DNA of 36,985 nucleotides. Source: Psychrobacter sp. FME13 (GTDB lineage: Bacteria; Pseudomonadota; Gammaproteobacteria; Pseudomonadales; Moraxellaceae). Location of the stretch: positions 1 to 36,985 of the forward strand of contig NZ_RRYV01000022.1 in NCBI RefSeq assembly GCF_014861395.1. Reading direction: 5' to 3'. The position numbers and the translations under genes were made by a program. The stretch's first letter is position 1, and every line of letters starts with the position of its first letter. The notes below the pieces were generated by a model. That model had not been told where the DNA came from. It did no database searches and worked only from the letters and a program-made list of their open reading frames with translations. Positions 1 to 7,805 of the stretch are shown piece after piece.

Positions 1-104
1 GCATTGCCACGCGATATGATAAGCTCAAAGATAGCTATGCAGCGGCGGTAATGCTCGCTTGTGTCTTTATCTGGTTGCCACTCATTTGAATTCTATACAC
101 ACCC
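1..104 (+). mobile_element. Right end of an IS5-family insertion sequence (rest lies outside the window)
   Basis: The first 89 bases encode the C-terminus of an IS5-type DDE transposase, and the element appears to end about 15 bases later at the sequence ACACACCC. Read inward on the other strand, the tip is GGGTGTGTATAGAATTC. Directly afterwards TAG TCA AAA resumes the reading frame of an NCS2 permease, so the junction is placed at about 104/105. The flanking CTAG fits the TA or YTAR targets used by IS5-family elements. The left end and second target copy are outside the window, so the duplication cannot be verified. The GGGTGTGT tip is shared with the 170-bp MITE at 8358, which suggests a related transposase. 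Confidence 0.7.
3..89 (+). CDS. IS5-family transposase, C-terminal fragment (5' end outside the window)
   Basis: The frame from position 3 reads IATRYDKLKDSYAAAVMLAC and ends WLPLI before a TGA stop. The motif ATRYDKL followed by a short hydrophobic tail is the characteristic C-terminus of IS5/IS427-type transposases. Only 28 residues are visible and the DDE catalytic residues would lie upstream of the window, so whether the transposase is intact cannot be judged. The stop codon lies about 15 bases from the end of the element, a normal arrangement in this family. Confidence 0.65.
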   Translation: MATRYDKLKDSYAAAVMLACVFIWLPLI

Positions 105-561
105 TAGTCAAAATAATGGTGTCATCCAGATGACAGGGATTGCTAGTCGCTATATAGGGTTCTATGTAGGTGGTATCTTATTCTTTATGGGGTTATTCCC
201 TGTCCTTGGTGCTGTCTTCACCCAACTACCAAAGCCAGTCGTTGGCGGTGTTACCCTATTGATGTTCGCTACTGTAGCAACAGCAGGTATACGTATTTTA
301 TCAACCGTCAACTTTACCCATCGCAATATATTGATCATTGCGACCTCGTTAGGTCTCTCTATGGGTGTGGCTTTTGTACCTGATGTATTTGCTCAAGCGC
401 CGCAGTTTTTCCGTAATATCTTTGGTTCAGCAGTGACCGTATCTGGTATCGTCGCTATTGCTCTTGATATTATTTTACCCAAAAACTATGGTGTTGAGTT
501 TGATACGGCAGAGCAACATCTGGATGATGGTCTAAAGCCACTTAGACAAAAAGTCTCTTAA
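105..561 (+). pseudogene. NCS2 uracil/xanthine permease, 3' remnant cut by the IS
   Basis: About 150 residues remain of a nucleobase:cation symporter-2 protein that is normally some 430-500 residues long. The remnant starts SQNNGVIQMTGIASRYIG and continues through LFPVLGAVFTQLPKPVVGG and ATAGIRIL, all typical of the C-terminal third of xanthine/urate permeases. The reading frame is open from 52, but residues before SQNNG come from the insertion sequence. The first in-frame ATG is at 130 and has no convincing ribosome binding site. Membrane segments in the remnant are intact, yet the substrate-binding helices are missing, so function is unlikely. It lies next to urate-degradation genes, which suggests it was once the xanthine or urate importer of this locus. 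Confidence 0.8.
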
Positions 562-617
562 ATCATTTAGGAGCGTTTGAATAGCACTACTGCAAAGCTT
601 GATTAATAGGTTTAACG

Positions 618-662
618 AACGCTAGCGCATTTATCAAGCACTAGCGTTAAAGCCATTTTTTA
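618..662 (+). terminator. Hairpin after the permease remnant
   Basis: The arms AACGCTAG (618-625) and CTAGCGTT (641-648) are perfectly complementary, and a run of six T follows at 656-661. It lies between the plus-strand permease remnant and the end of the minus-strand TetR gene, so it could stop transcription from the left. The long 15-base loop makes it weaker than the other terminators in this window. Confidence 0.5.
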
Positions 663-732
663 TTCTGGTTAATATACACTCTTATTGATATGAGATGACA
701 GCGGAGAATAGCTCACTTATGACTGCACACAT

Positions 733-1398
733 CTACTCAAGACCACAGCCACGCAAGATAAACGGCACCAAAAACTCAGCAGCACGCGCTTCATCCTGCT
801 GGTCATAATCATTTTTGTCCATCAGACCAACGATTTCTGTTTCAAATTCAGCATATCGTTGCGTCGTTGCCCAAATCAAAATCAATAACTGTAGCGGATC
901 AGTGATACCAATCTTGCCTTGCTCATGCCAGACTTTCATGACTTTTGCTTTATCAAGTGCCCATTCTTTCATTGTCGTCGACATAAAGCTATGCAAATGT
1001 GGTGCACCCACGATAACTTCTAGAGCAAACAGTTTGTGGCGATTTGGATGCGCAAACGCTTGACGTAATTTGGTGCGTACGAATTTTTCGATAACGACCT
1101 TAGGGTCACTATCGATCGTCATGGTAACCAAGCCATCGTTCCACTCTTGAATAATAGCGTGCAGCACAATTTGATACAGGTTTTTTTTATTCTTAAAGTA
1201 GTAATGGATATTAGCTTTTGGTAGGCCAGCCCTATCAGCGATACTTTGCATCGTAGCACCACCAAAACCCTTTAAGACAAACTCTTCTTCTGCTGCTGCC
1301 AAGATAACCGCTTGGTTTTGCGCACGAATGCCCTGCTGATTTTTCTGTGTTTTCGCGTCAGACGCTTCTTGTGTATTGATATCAGTTTCTTGATCCAT
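733..1398 (-). CDS. RutR-like TetR-family transcriptional regulator
   Basis: This 221-residue protein has a TetR helix-turn-helix at about residues 49-68 (TMQSIADRAGLPKANIHYYF) after a polar 28-residue extension. The C-terminal ligand domain resembles E. coli RutR: GAPHL, the W-EQGKI-DPLQL segment and IWATTQRYAEFE line up with the equivalent RutR motifs. RutR senses uracil or thymine and controls pyrimidine and purine catabolism. Here the gene is divergent from the urate-degradation genes starting at uraD, and a RutR-type palindrome (1514-1529) lies between them. I infer that it represses the urate genes and possibly itself. The actual ligand, perhaps urate, xanthine or uracil, cannot be read from sequence. 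The start is the ATG at 1398, preceded by a weak AGGT. Confidence 0.85.
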   Translation of the reverse strand: MDQETDINTQEASDAKTQKNQQGIRAQNQAVILAAAEEEFVLKGFGGATMQSIADRAGLPKANIHYYFKNKKNLYQIVLHAIIQEWNDGLVTMTIDSDPKVVIEKFVRTKLRQAFAHPNRHKLFALEVIVGAPHLHSFMSTTMKEWALDKAKVMKVWHEQGKIGITDPLQLLILIWATTQRYAEFETEIVGLMDKNDYDQQDEARAAEFLVPFILRGCGLE

Positions 1399-1513
1399 GT
1401 TGGTAATACCTATTGTTGTTATAACGGTTGGCTATATGCCAATAAACAACCAGATTCAAATACGAATCTTTATGAAATATGAGCCACCTAAATAAAATTT
1501 CTTTATAAAGTAG

Positions 1514-1529
1514 TTGACCAAATAGTCAG
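1514..1529. promoter_or_regulatory. RutR-type operator overlapping a -35 box
   Basis: The sequence TTGACCAAATAGTCAG has the architecture of the known RutR site TTGACCA-NN-TGGTCAA: a perfect left half, a 2-base spacer and a right half with two changes. TTGACC also serves as a good -35 hexamer, with a weak CAAAAT at 17-base spacing, so bound regulator would block transcription toward uraD. It is the best palindrome in the 282-base gap between the divergent regulator and uraD. Confidence 0.65.
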
Positions 1530-1680
1530 GTTTAAGCAAAATAGCTTATATTAACCCACTTATTATTTTATATAACATTACTTTATTATATATTTTTGTA
1601 TATCGTAATCTGAGCTTAACATTATCCATCCCTGCCGCCCACCTTTTAGTCCGTTGCTTTTACATGAATAGGAGATGACT

Positions 1681-2202
1681 GTGAAACTGTCTTTACAGCA
1701 ATTTAATAAACTCTCGCCAGCTGAAGCCACGTCATATTTATTGACTTGCTGCACCAGTACTCAGTGGGCTCAGAGTTTAGTAAATAAACGTCCTTTCGGT
1801 GATATACAAACACTACTGACTCAAAGCGATGAAGCTTGGCTACAAGCTCAAACCGATGAGACTAATCTACTGCAAGCATTTGATGGCCACCCACAAATTG
1901 GCAATGTCGATTCGTTAAAAGAGAAATATCGTAACACGCAAGACAGTGCCGCACATGAGCAATCAGGTGCCAATGACGCTGAAGATAGTGTAATTGCAGC
2001 CTTAGCACAAGGAAATCAAGACTATCTCAATAAATTTGGCTTTATCTTTATTGTGTTTGCCACAGGTAAAAGTGCACAGCAAATGCTGGACTTACTGTTA
2101 GCAAGGCTACCAAACAATCGCGAAACTGAACTGGTCAATGCCGCTACCGAACAAAATAAAATCACGCGTTTACGTTTACAGAAACTGCTGAGCGACGCGT
2201 AA
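1681..2202 (+). CDS. uraD: 2-oxo-4-hydroxy-4-carboxy-5-ureidoimidazoline (OHCU) decarboxylase
   Basis: UraD decarboxylates OHCU to (S)-allantoin, the third step from urate. The 173-residue protein shows the family features: FDGHPQIG with the catalytic His at about residue 70, FGFIFIVFATGKS, and the C-terminal RLPNNRETEL segment. An in-frame ATG at 1675 directly abuts the AGGAG at 1670-1674 and leaves no spacer. The GTG at 1681 sits six bases downstream of AGGAG and is the better start. It is first in the urate operon, 35 bases before uraH, and follows a candidate RutR operator. Confidence 0.93.
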   Translation: MKLSLQQFNKLSPAEATSYLLTCCTSTQWAQSLVNKRPFGDIQTLLTQSDEAWLQAQTDETNLLQAFDGHPQIGNVDSLKEKYRNTQDSAAHEQSGANDAEDSVIAALAQGNQDYLNKFGFIFIVFATGKSAQQMLDLLLARLPNNRETELVNAATEQNKITRLRLQKLLSDA

Positions 2203-2237
2203 ACCTCACCTGCCACACATATATAAATGGAGTTATT

Positions 2238-2606
2238 ATGTCAGCCACTCTATCATCACATATTTTAGATACCCATCTGGGCAAGCCTGCTGCCGATGTC
2301 GCCGTAACCCTGCACCGTATTAACGATAGCGGTGACGCCACCCTATTGGCAAGCGCTATTACCAATGCCGATGGTCGCGTAGCTACTGACAGCTGGCAGT
2401 TTGACTCAACACTTGAGAATAACGCATCTGATTTGAGTCATGGTCGCTATACGCTGACTTTTGATACCCAGTCTTACTTTGATGCGCAGCAGCTCACCGC
2501 ATTTTATCCGCAAGTCATTATCGATTTTATGGTACGCGATGACAATCACTATCATATTCCGTTATTGCTTAGCGCACACGGTTATAGCACCTATCGCGGC
2601 TCATAG
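2238..2606 (+). CDS. uraH: 5-hydroxyisourate hydrolase (transthyretin-like)
   Basis: This enzyme hydrolyses 5-hydroxyisourate, the product of urate oxidation, to OHCU for UraD. The 122-residue protein carries the N-terminal signature HILDTHLGKPA (residues 8-18, with the catalytic His) and ends in the diagnostic tetrapeptide YRGS. The segment HYHIPLLLSAHGYSTYRGS supplies the second active-site His. A ribosome binding site, TGGAG, lies eight bases before the ATG. No signal peptide is visible, so it acts in the cytoplasm. The TAG stop codon lies within the first unit of a short tandem repeat. Confidence 0.95.
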   Translation: MSATLSSHILDTHLGKPAADVAVTLHRINDSGDATLLASAITNADGRVATDSWQFDSTLENNASDLSHGRYTLTFDTQSYFDAQQLTAFYPQVIIDFMVRDDNHYHIPLLLSAHGYSTYRGS

Positions 2607-2654
2607 CTTTCGTGATTCATAGCTTTCGTGACTCATAGCTTTTGTGACTCATAG
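2601..2654 (+). repeat. 16-bp tandem repeat, 3.4 copies, at the uraH stop codon
   Basis: The unit TCATAGCTTTCGTGAY is repeated at 2601, 2617 and 2633 with one substitution in the third copy, then TCATAG begins a fourth. The first copy contains the uraH stop codon. Each copy repeats an in-phase or out-of-phase TAG, so expansion would not lengthen the protein. It looks like slippage or local duplication in the uraH-puuD spacer. Confidence 0.85.
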
Positions 2655-2778
2655 TTACCTGCTATCTCATTCAGGCACATCATTATACAAGTTCATAATG
2701 AAAGCAAATAGTACACGAAACGAAAGCACATTGAAAAAAAGCTGACGACAAAAATTTGTAAAAAAGGACACCTGCCGC

Positions 2779-4131
2779 ATGGGCGCTTATTATCTTGATT
2801 GGTTAAATTTATTTTTCCGCTGGTTCCACGTCATCGCTGGCGTAGCATGGATTGGGGCTTCGTTTTATTTTGTTTGGTTAGACCTCAGCCTACGTAAACC
2901 ACCACAGTGGAAAAAGGATAAAGGCATTTCTGGTGACCTATGGGCGGTACATGGTGGCGGTTTTTATGAAATTGCCAAATACAAACTTGAACCTGAACAG
3001 ATGCCCAAAACGCTGCATTGGTTTAAATGGGAAGCCTATACCACTTGGTTGACTGGTATGGCGATGTTATCTATCGTCTACTATGCCAATGCAACCGCTT
3101 ATCTGATTGATCCAAGCAAGGTAGCTTTTGGCAGCAGCGTAGGTGCTATATCGACCAGCTTATTGTTTTTATTCGGCAGCTACTTTATCTATGAAGTGAT
3201 TGTCCGCAGTCATTTGGGCAAAAACTCACTCATTTTTAGCAGCATTATTTTTATCCTACTAATCATCGCTTGCTGGGGTTCTTATCAGTTATTCAGTGAC
3301 CGTGCCTCGTTTATCCATATCGGTGCCATTTTAGGTACGGTCATGGCAGGGAATGTCTTCTTTGGCATCATGCCAGCTCAACGAGCGCTAGTCGATTGCG
3401 TGAGGCGTGGTGAAAAACCCGGTAAAGAAGTGGCGGCCTTGGCGCTACAAGCAAAAAACCGCTCATTGATGAACAACTATTTTACGTTACCGCTTATCTT
3501 TATTATGATTAGCAACCACTATCCGATGATGTATTCTCATGCTCACGGTTGGTTGGTGTTGGTTTATGTCAGTATCATCACTGCGATTGTACGTCATTAT
3601 TTTAACCAAAAGCATTTGGACAATCATAAGCCGCGCTACTTGGTCATCCCTGCTGTACTGACGGTTTTATTAATTATTTGGATGCGTCCTGAACCGATTG
3701 AGCCGCTACCTGCTGCCAATGCCTCAGTCACGGCCTCAGTCGCTGCCGTACCTGTAACGCCCGATACGGAGCCTCCAGCAACTGACAGTGACATAGCAAG
3801 CGATGTAGCCACAAATACAAGTTCTACAGCTATCACCGATGATACAGCTACTACTACTACGGCTGCAGCGGTACCAGTGACAGCCTCAGCTGACGATGCC
3901 ATGATGAATGTCGTACATACGCGCTGTAGCACTTGCCATGCTGCACAACCAACCCAACAAGGATTTGCCGCACCACCAGCGGGTATTATCTTGCAAACGC
4001 CTACAGACATGAAGATTCACAAAGCAAAAATCATCACCGCAGTACAAACTGGCTATATGCCATTGGGCAATCTCACTCAGTTGACTGATGAAGAGCGCCA
4101 GCAGCTTGTAGCTTATACCTCGGGGTTATAA
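2779..4131 (+). CDS. puuD: Membrane urate hydroxylase with C-terminal cytochrome c domain (PuuD)
   Basis: PuuD oxidises urate to 5-hydroxyisourate and passes electrons through its own cytochrome c to the respiratory chain, replacing the soluble uricase UraE/PucL. Residues 1-305 form the integral-membrane domain with about eight hydrophobic helices, starting DWLNLFFRWFHVIAGVAWIG. A Thr/Ala/Val/Ser-rich linker spans about 310-372. The cytochrome c domain follows with the haem motif CSTCH at 383-387 and a likely axial Met at 427 (GYMPLG). The length of 450 matches PuuD with a fused haem domain. An AAGGA lies ten bases before the ATG. It is placed between uraH and the allantoin-type permease, exactly where the oxidase is expected. 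Confidence 0.93.
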   Translation: MGAYYLDWLNLFFRWFHVIAGVAWIGASFYFVWLDLSLRKPPQWKKDKGISGDLWAVHGGGFYEIAKYKLEPEQMPKTLHWFKWEAYTTWLTGMAMLSIVYYANATAYLIDPSKVAFGSSVGAISTSLLFLFGSYFIYEVIVRSHLGKNSLIFSSIIFILLIIACWGSYQLFSDRASFIHIGAILGTVMAGNVFFGIMPAQRALVDCVRRGEKPGKEVAALALQAKNRSLMNNYFTLPLIFIMISNHYPMMYSHAHGWLVLVYVSIITAIVRHYFNQKHLDNHKPRYLVIPAVLTVLLIIWMRPEPIEPLPAANASVTASVAAVPVTPDTEPPATDSDIASDVATNTSSTAITDDTATTTTAAAVPVTASADDAMMNVVHTRCSTCHAAQPTQQGFAAPPAGIILQTPTDMKIHKAKIITAVQTGYMPLGNLTQLTDEERQQLVAYTSGL

Positions 4132-4193
4132 ATGAGCACTTTCACTCAGATAAGTAAACAATTACCTTGACCAATGAACTAGACATCCTTAAA

Positions 4194-4227
4194 GTGTTAA
4201 CAATAAAGATTGTTAAGTGTTAACAAT
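4194..4227. promoter_or_regulatory. Paired TGTTAACA palindromes upstream of the permease
   Basis: The 11-mer GTGTTAACAAT occurs at 4194-4204 and again at 4217-4227, each containing the perfect 8-bp palindrome TGTTAACA, with centres 23 bp apart. A further ATTGTTAA lies between them. A spacing of about two helical turns suggests a dimeric regulator binding two sites in the 134-base gap before the NCS1 permease. A RutR half-site TTGACCA is at 4167-4173 but has no matching second half. No regulator is assigned. Confidence 0.45.
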
Positions 4228-4265
4228 ATTGGTTTCGATTGATTCCAATCTGAAAGGAGAAAAGG

Positions 4266-5783
4266 ATGTCCACTGCAAATAAGCAAGAAAGTCAGCTCCA
4301 CAATCAATCCAACAGCGCGCTCTATGATTGCACCACATTCAATCCAGAACGCAAAAACTCAAGATTATACAATGACGATCTTGCCCCACTACAGCCTGAA
4401 CAGCGTAGTTGGGGATGGTTTTCGATATTTAACGTCTGGTCAAATGATATTCAAAGTCTTTTTGGCTATACGCTTGCTGCATCACTATTCTTAAGCTATG
4501 GTTTGAATGGTTGGTGGGTCATGGCGGCGATTATCTGCTCAGGATTCATCGTCATGCTGATGGTCAATTTGACAGGCAAACCCAGCGTCAAATATGGCAT
4601 TCCTTTTCCAGTGCTCATACGTGCTAGCATGGGTATCAATGGAGCGAATCTTCCGGCGATATTACGAGCCATTATCGGTATTTTTTGGTACGGGGTTCAG
4701 ACCTATTTTGCCTCCACTGCGGTTGCTATCTTATTGACTATTATGATGGGTAGTTCAGATGCAACTTTTTTAGGCCTCAATAGTACAGCGTGGATCGCCT
4801 TTGTCATCGTTTGGGTGTTTCAAATCATGCTTTTTTGGGCAGGTGTTGAGCCTATAAAACACTTTTTAAACTGGGCAGGTCCGCTCGTTTATGTGGTGAT
4901 GGTTATCTTGATGGGTGTTGTCTGGTATCAGTCAGGCTCAGAGTTATTACCAGCTATTAACTCCATTTTTGCTAGTGGCAGCGACTATACGGGTACCTCC
5001 TTTCAGGCATTTACCGCGATTGTGGGCACCATGGTGGCTTATTTTGCAGCCGTTGTGATTAACTTCGGCGACTTCTCACGATTTTTACGCAGTGAAAAAG
5101 AAATGCGCTTAGGTAACTTAGTTGGTCTACCTATTAATATGATGTTTTTCTCATTCATTGCCCTAGTCATTACCGCAGGTACTTTGGTCTTATTTGGCGA
5201 AGCATTGACCAACCCTGCAGAGATTGTAGAACGAGTTGACGCACTCCCACTAACGATTGTTGCAGCCTTGACCTTCTTTGCAGCGACTGTGGGGATCAAT
5301 ATGGTCGCAAACTTTATACCACCCGCTTATGATTTGGCGAACTTATTCCCCAAACATATTAGCTTTCGTAAAGGTGGCTTAATTACCGCAGTGATTGCCT
5401 TTTTCGTTGGCGCACTATGGTTATCATTTATCAGTAAAATCGGCATCGTTGGCTTTGTAAATGTTGTTGGCGCAGTCATTGCACCCTTTTTTGGTATATT
5501 AGTTGTCGATTACTACTTAATCAAACGTCAACATATTAATATCAATGATCTATTTTCCGATCAACCAGATGGGGCTTATTACTACTATAAAGGTTGGAAT
5601 ATTCGTGGCTTAATTGCTTTTGCGGTTGGTGCTATCTTTTCTATCGCTACCGTATTAGTGCCTGCATTAACAAAGCTTGAGGGTTATGGTTTCTTACTAG
5701 GTGCCATATTGGGCGGTATCGCTTATTGGCTGCTGATGCAATCCGACGCCATAAAACCTAATCAAGCATCAGACTTTAGGTAA
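4266..5783 (+). CDS. NCS1-family permease, probably for allantoin or a related purine product
   Basis: This 505-residue membrane protein of the nucleobase:cation symporter-1 family has about twelve hydrophobic segments. The N-terminus LYNDDLAPLQPEQRSWGWFSIFNVWSND is the NCS1 signature preceding helix 1 (residues about 35-62). GVEPIKHFLNWAGPLVYVVM resembles the substrate-site helix of Mhp1 and PucI allantoin or hydantoin carriers. It stands between puuD and puuE, so uptake of allantoin or urate with Na+ or H+ is the likeliest job, although uracil or cytosine cannot be excluded. A strong AAGGAG ribosome binding site precedes the ATG. Since the NCS2 permease is destroyed, this is the only purine-type importer left in the locus. 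Confidence 0.88.
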   Translation: MSTANKQESQLHNQSNSALYDCTTFNPERKNSRLYNDDLAPLQPEQRSWGWFSIFNVWSNDIQSLFGYTLAASLFLSYGLNGWWVMAAIICSGFIVMLMVNLTGKPSVKYGIPFPVLIRASMGINGANLPAILRAIIGIFWYGVQTYFASTAVAILLTIMMGSSDATFLGLNSTAWIAFVIVWVFQIMLFWAGVEPIKHFLNWAGPLVYVVMVILMGVVWYQSGSELLPAINSIFASGSDYTGTSFQAFTAIVGTMVAYFAAVVINFGDFSRFLRSEKEMRLGNLVGLPINMMFFSFIALVITAGTLVLFGEALTNPAEIVERVDALPLTIVAALTFFAATVGINMVANFIPPAYDLANLFPKHISFRKGGLITAVIAFFVGALWLSFISKIGIVGFVNVVGAVIAPFFGILVVDYYLIKRQHININDLFSDQPDGAYYYYKGWNIRGLIAFAVGAIFSIATVLVPALTKLEGYGFLLGAILGGIAYWLLMQSDAIKPNQASDFR

Positions 5784-5818
5784 AAAAACATCTCAATTGA
5801 AACAAAGGAATATCAAAC

Positions 5819-6799
5819 ATGACTCAGAAAATCACCAGTAACTTTGATCAAGATGCTTACCCTCGTGACTTAAAAGGCTATGGTGGAAACCCGCCAAAAG
5901 CCAACTGGCCAGGCGGCGCCAAAATCGCTGTGCAATTCGTCCTAAATATCGAAGAAGGTGCAGAGAACAGTGTCATTCATGGTGATGGTCAATCTGAGCG
6001 CTTTTTATCTGATGTATTGGGTACGCCAGAATTTAACAATCGCCATCAGTCGATCGAGTCAGCATTTGAATACGGTAGCCGTGTCGGCGTTTGGCGAGTA
6101 TTGGATACCTTTAAAGAATACGGTTTACCCATTACTACCTTTACTTGTGCAGCGGCGGCTGAGAAAACTCCGCATATTATCGAGCGCGTATTAGAAGACG
6201 GGCATGAAATCGCCAGTCATGGTCTGCGCTGGATCACCTATCAATATATGTATCGCGAAACTGAGCGCGAGCATGTACGCCGTGCAACTGAGATATTCAA
6301 AAGCATGACTGGTGGCCAGCCACTCGGTTGGTATACTGGTCGTGATAGCCCCAATACTCGTGAGTTAGTTGCAGAACAAGGTGGCTATATTTATGATTCC
6401 GACTCTTATGCTGATGAGCTACCCTACTGGCTCAATGTCAAGGTAGAAGACGGTAACAAAATCGCACGTAAGCCGCATTTAGTTATTCCTTATACGCTAG
6501 AAACCAATGACATGCGTTTTGCTTCTAGTCCAGGATTTACCAACGCTGAGCCTTTTTATCAGTACTTAAAAGACAGCTTTGACACGCTATATAAAGAAGG
6601 CGAACATACGCCCAAAATGCTAACGATCGGTTTGCATTGTCGTATCATTGGTCGTGCTGGTCGTATTACTGCTCTCAAAAAGTTTTTGCAATACATCACT
6701 AGCAAGCCTGATGTGTGGATATGCCGCCGTGACGAGATTGCCAAACACTGGTATAAAAACCATCCAGCCACTGCCGACAACACCGAAAACTGGCTGTAA
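5819..6799 (+). CDS. puuE: Allantoinase PuuE (polysaccharide-deacetylase fold)
   Basis: PuuE opens the hydantoin ring of allantoin to give allantoate. It belongs to the NodB or polysaccharide-deacetylase superfamily rather than the amidohydrolase-type AllB. The 326 residues show the family's N-terminal YPRDLKGYGGNPPKANWPGG and the motifs NIEEGAENS, EYGSRVGVWR, EDGHEIASHG and GWYTGRDSPNTR. A ribosome binding site AAAGGA precedes the ATG at 5819. It follows the permease by 35 bases and is probably cotranscribed. It acts on the (S)-allantoin made by UraD or taken in by the permease. Confidence 0.94.
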   Translation: MTQKITSNFDQDAYPRDLKGYGGNPPKANWPGGAKIAVQFVLNIEEGAENSVIHGDGQSERFLSDVLGTPEFNNRHQSIESAFEYGSRVGVWRVLDTFKEYGLPITTFTCAAAAEKTPHIIERVLEDGHEIASHGLRWITYQYMYRETEREHVRRATEIFKSMTGGQPLGWYTGRDSPNTRELVAEQGGYIYDSDSYADELPYWLNVKVEDGNKIARKPHLVIPYTLETNDMRFASSPGFTNAEPFYQYLKDSFDTLYKEGEHTPKMLTIGLHCRIIGRAGRITALKKFLQYITSKPDVWICRRDEIAKHWYKNHPATADNTENWL

Positions 6800-6893
6800 C
6801 CATACGCTCAGACAACCATTTATCGCAGCACACCATTATTATCGCGACACACAATCATTATCGTCGCACAAAGTCACCAAGGAACATGAAAAA

Positions 6894-7730
6894 ATGTCAA
6901 CAAAAAGTACTTATTACGCGCCAACTGGCGGATTACCTCCGCAAACACAACTACTATCCGATCGTGCTATCTTTACCGAAGCTTATGCCATTATTCCCAA
7001 ACGTGTATTAACCGACATTGTAATTAGCTATCTGCCATTTTGGGAAGGTATGCGCATGTGGGTGATTGCCCGTCCTTTATCTGGCTTTTCAGAAACCTTC
7101 TCACAATACATCGTGGAAGTAGCACCAAATGGCGGCTCTGATAAGCCTGAACTAGACATGAAAGCCGAAGCCGTATTGTTTGTCGTTGAAGGTGAAATGG
7201 ATATTACCATTGAAGGCGAAGCGCATCACCTGGAAGCTGGTGGCTATGCCTTCTTACCGCCAGCATGTAAATGGACGGTGAAAAATAATAGCGATAAGCA
7301 CGTTAAGTTTCATTGGATTCGCAAAGCGTATCAGTTTGTAGATGGTATTGATGCACCTGAGCCTTTTGTCACAAGCGATCACGATGTCGATGCTATTGAG
7401 ATGCCAGACACAGGTGGCGTATGGGCAACCACTCGATTTACCGAGCAATCTGATATGCGTCACGACATGCATGTAAATATCGTCACGTTCCAGCCTGGTG
7501 GCGTGATCCCATTTGATGAAACGCATGTGATGGAGCATGGTCTGTATGTACTAGAAGGTAAAGCCGTCTATCACTTAAACGGTGAATGGGTCGAAGTAGA
7601 GGCAGGTGATTTTATGTGGTTACGCGCATTTTGCCCACAATCTTGTTACGCTGGTGGACCTGGTCCATTTAGATATCTACTCTATAAAGACGTGAATAGA
7701 CATATGCCATTTATTCGCCCAGAACGATAA
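6894..7730 (+). CDS. allE: (S)-ureidoglycine aminohydrolase (bicupin)
   Basis: AllE converts (S)-ureidoglycine to (S)-ureidoglycolate plus ammonia. The 278-residue protein has two cupin domains. The C-terminal one carries the metal ligands in ETHVMEHG and a downstream CPQ, matching the Glu-His-His-Gln set of E. coli AllE, and is followed by YLLYKDVNRHMPF. The frame stays open far upstream to 6648, overlapping puuE in another frame, but the ATG at 6894 is preceded by AAGGA at ten bases and begins the conserved region. Its presence implies that allantoate is split by an allantoate amidohydrolase (AllC) that makes ureidoglycine. No such gene lies in this window. Confidence 0.93.
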   Translation: MSTKSTYYAPTGGLPPQTQLLSDRAIFTEAYAIIPKRVLTDIVISYLPFWEGMRMWVIARPLSGFSETFSQYIVEVAPNGGSDKPELDMKAEAVLFVVEGEMDITIEGEAHHLEAGGYAFLPPACKWTVKNNSDKHVKFHWIRKAYQFVDGIDAPEPFVTSDHDVDAIEMPDTGGVWATTRFTEQSDMRHDMHVNIVTFQPGGVIPFDETHVMEHGLYVLEGKAVYHLNGEWVEVEAGDFMWLRAFCPQSCYAGGPGPFRYLLYKDVNRHMPFIRPER

Positions 7731-7805
7731 GCCGTCTAGAATATAGTCGATGCTAAGTAAAAAAATACCAAGTAAAAGAGATACACGAGATTATAAGGCA
7801 AAGTC

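Noticed and set aside
3636..4010. Minus-strand open frame opposite the puuD linker
   Set aside because: It mirrors the Ala/Thr/Val-rich linker codons of puuD and resembles no protein family.
4167..4180. Second RutR operator before the NCS1 permease
   Set aside because: Only one half-site, TTGACCA, is present; the other half does not match the palindrome.
6648..6893. Upstream extension of the allE frame by 82 codons
   Set aside because: It overlaps puuE in another frame, has no ribosome binding site or conserved residues, and the ATG at 6894 is well supported.
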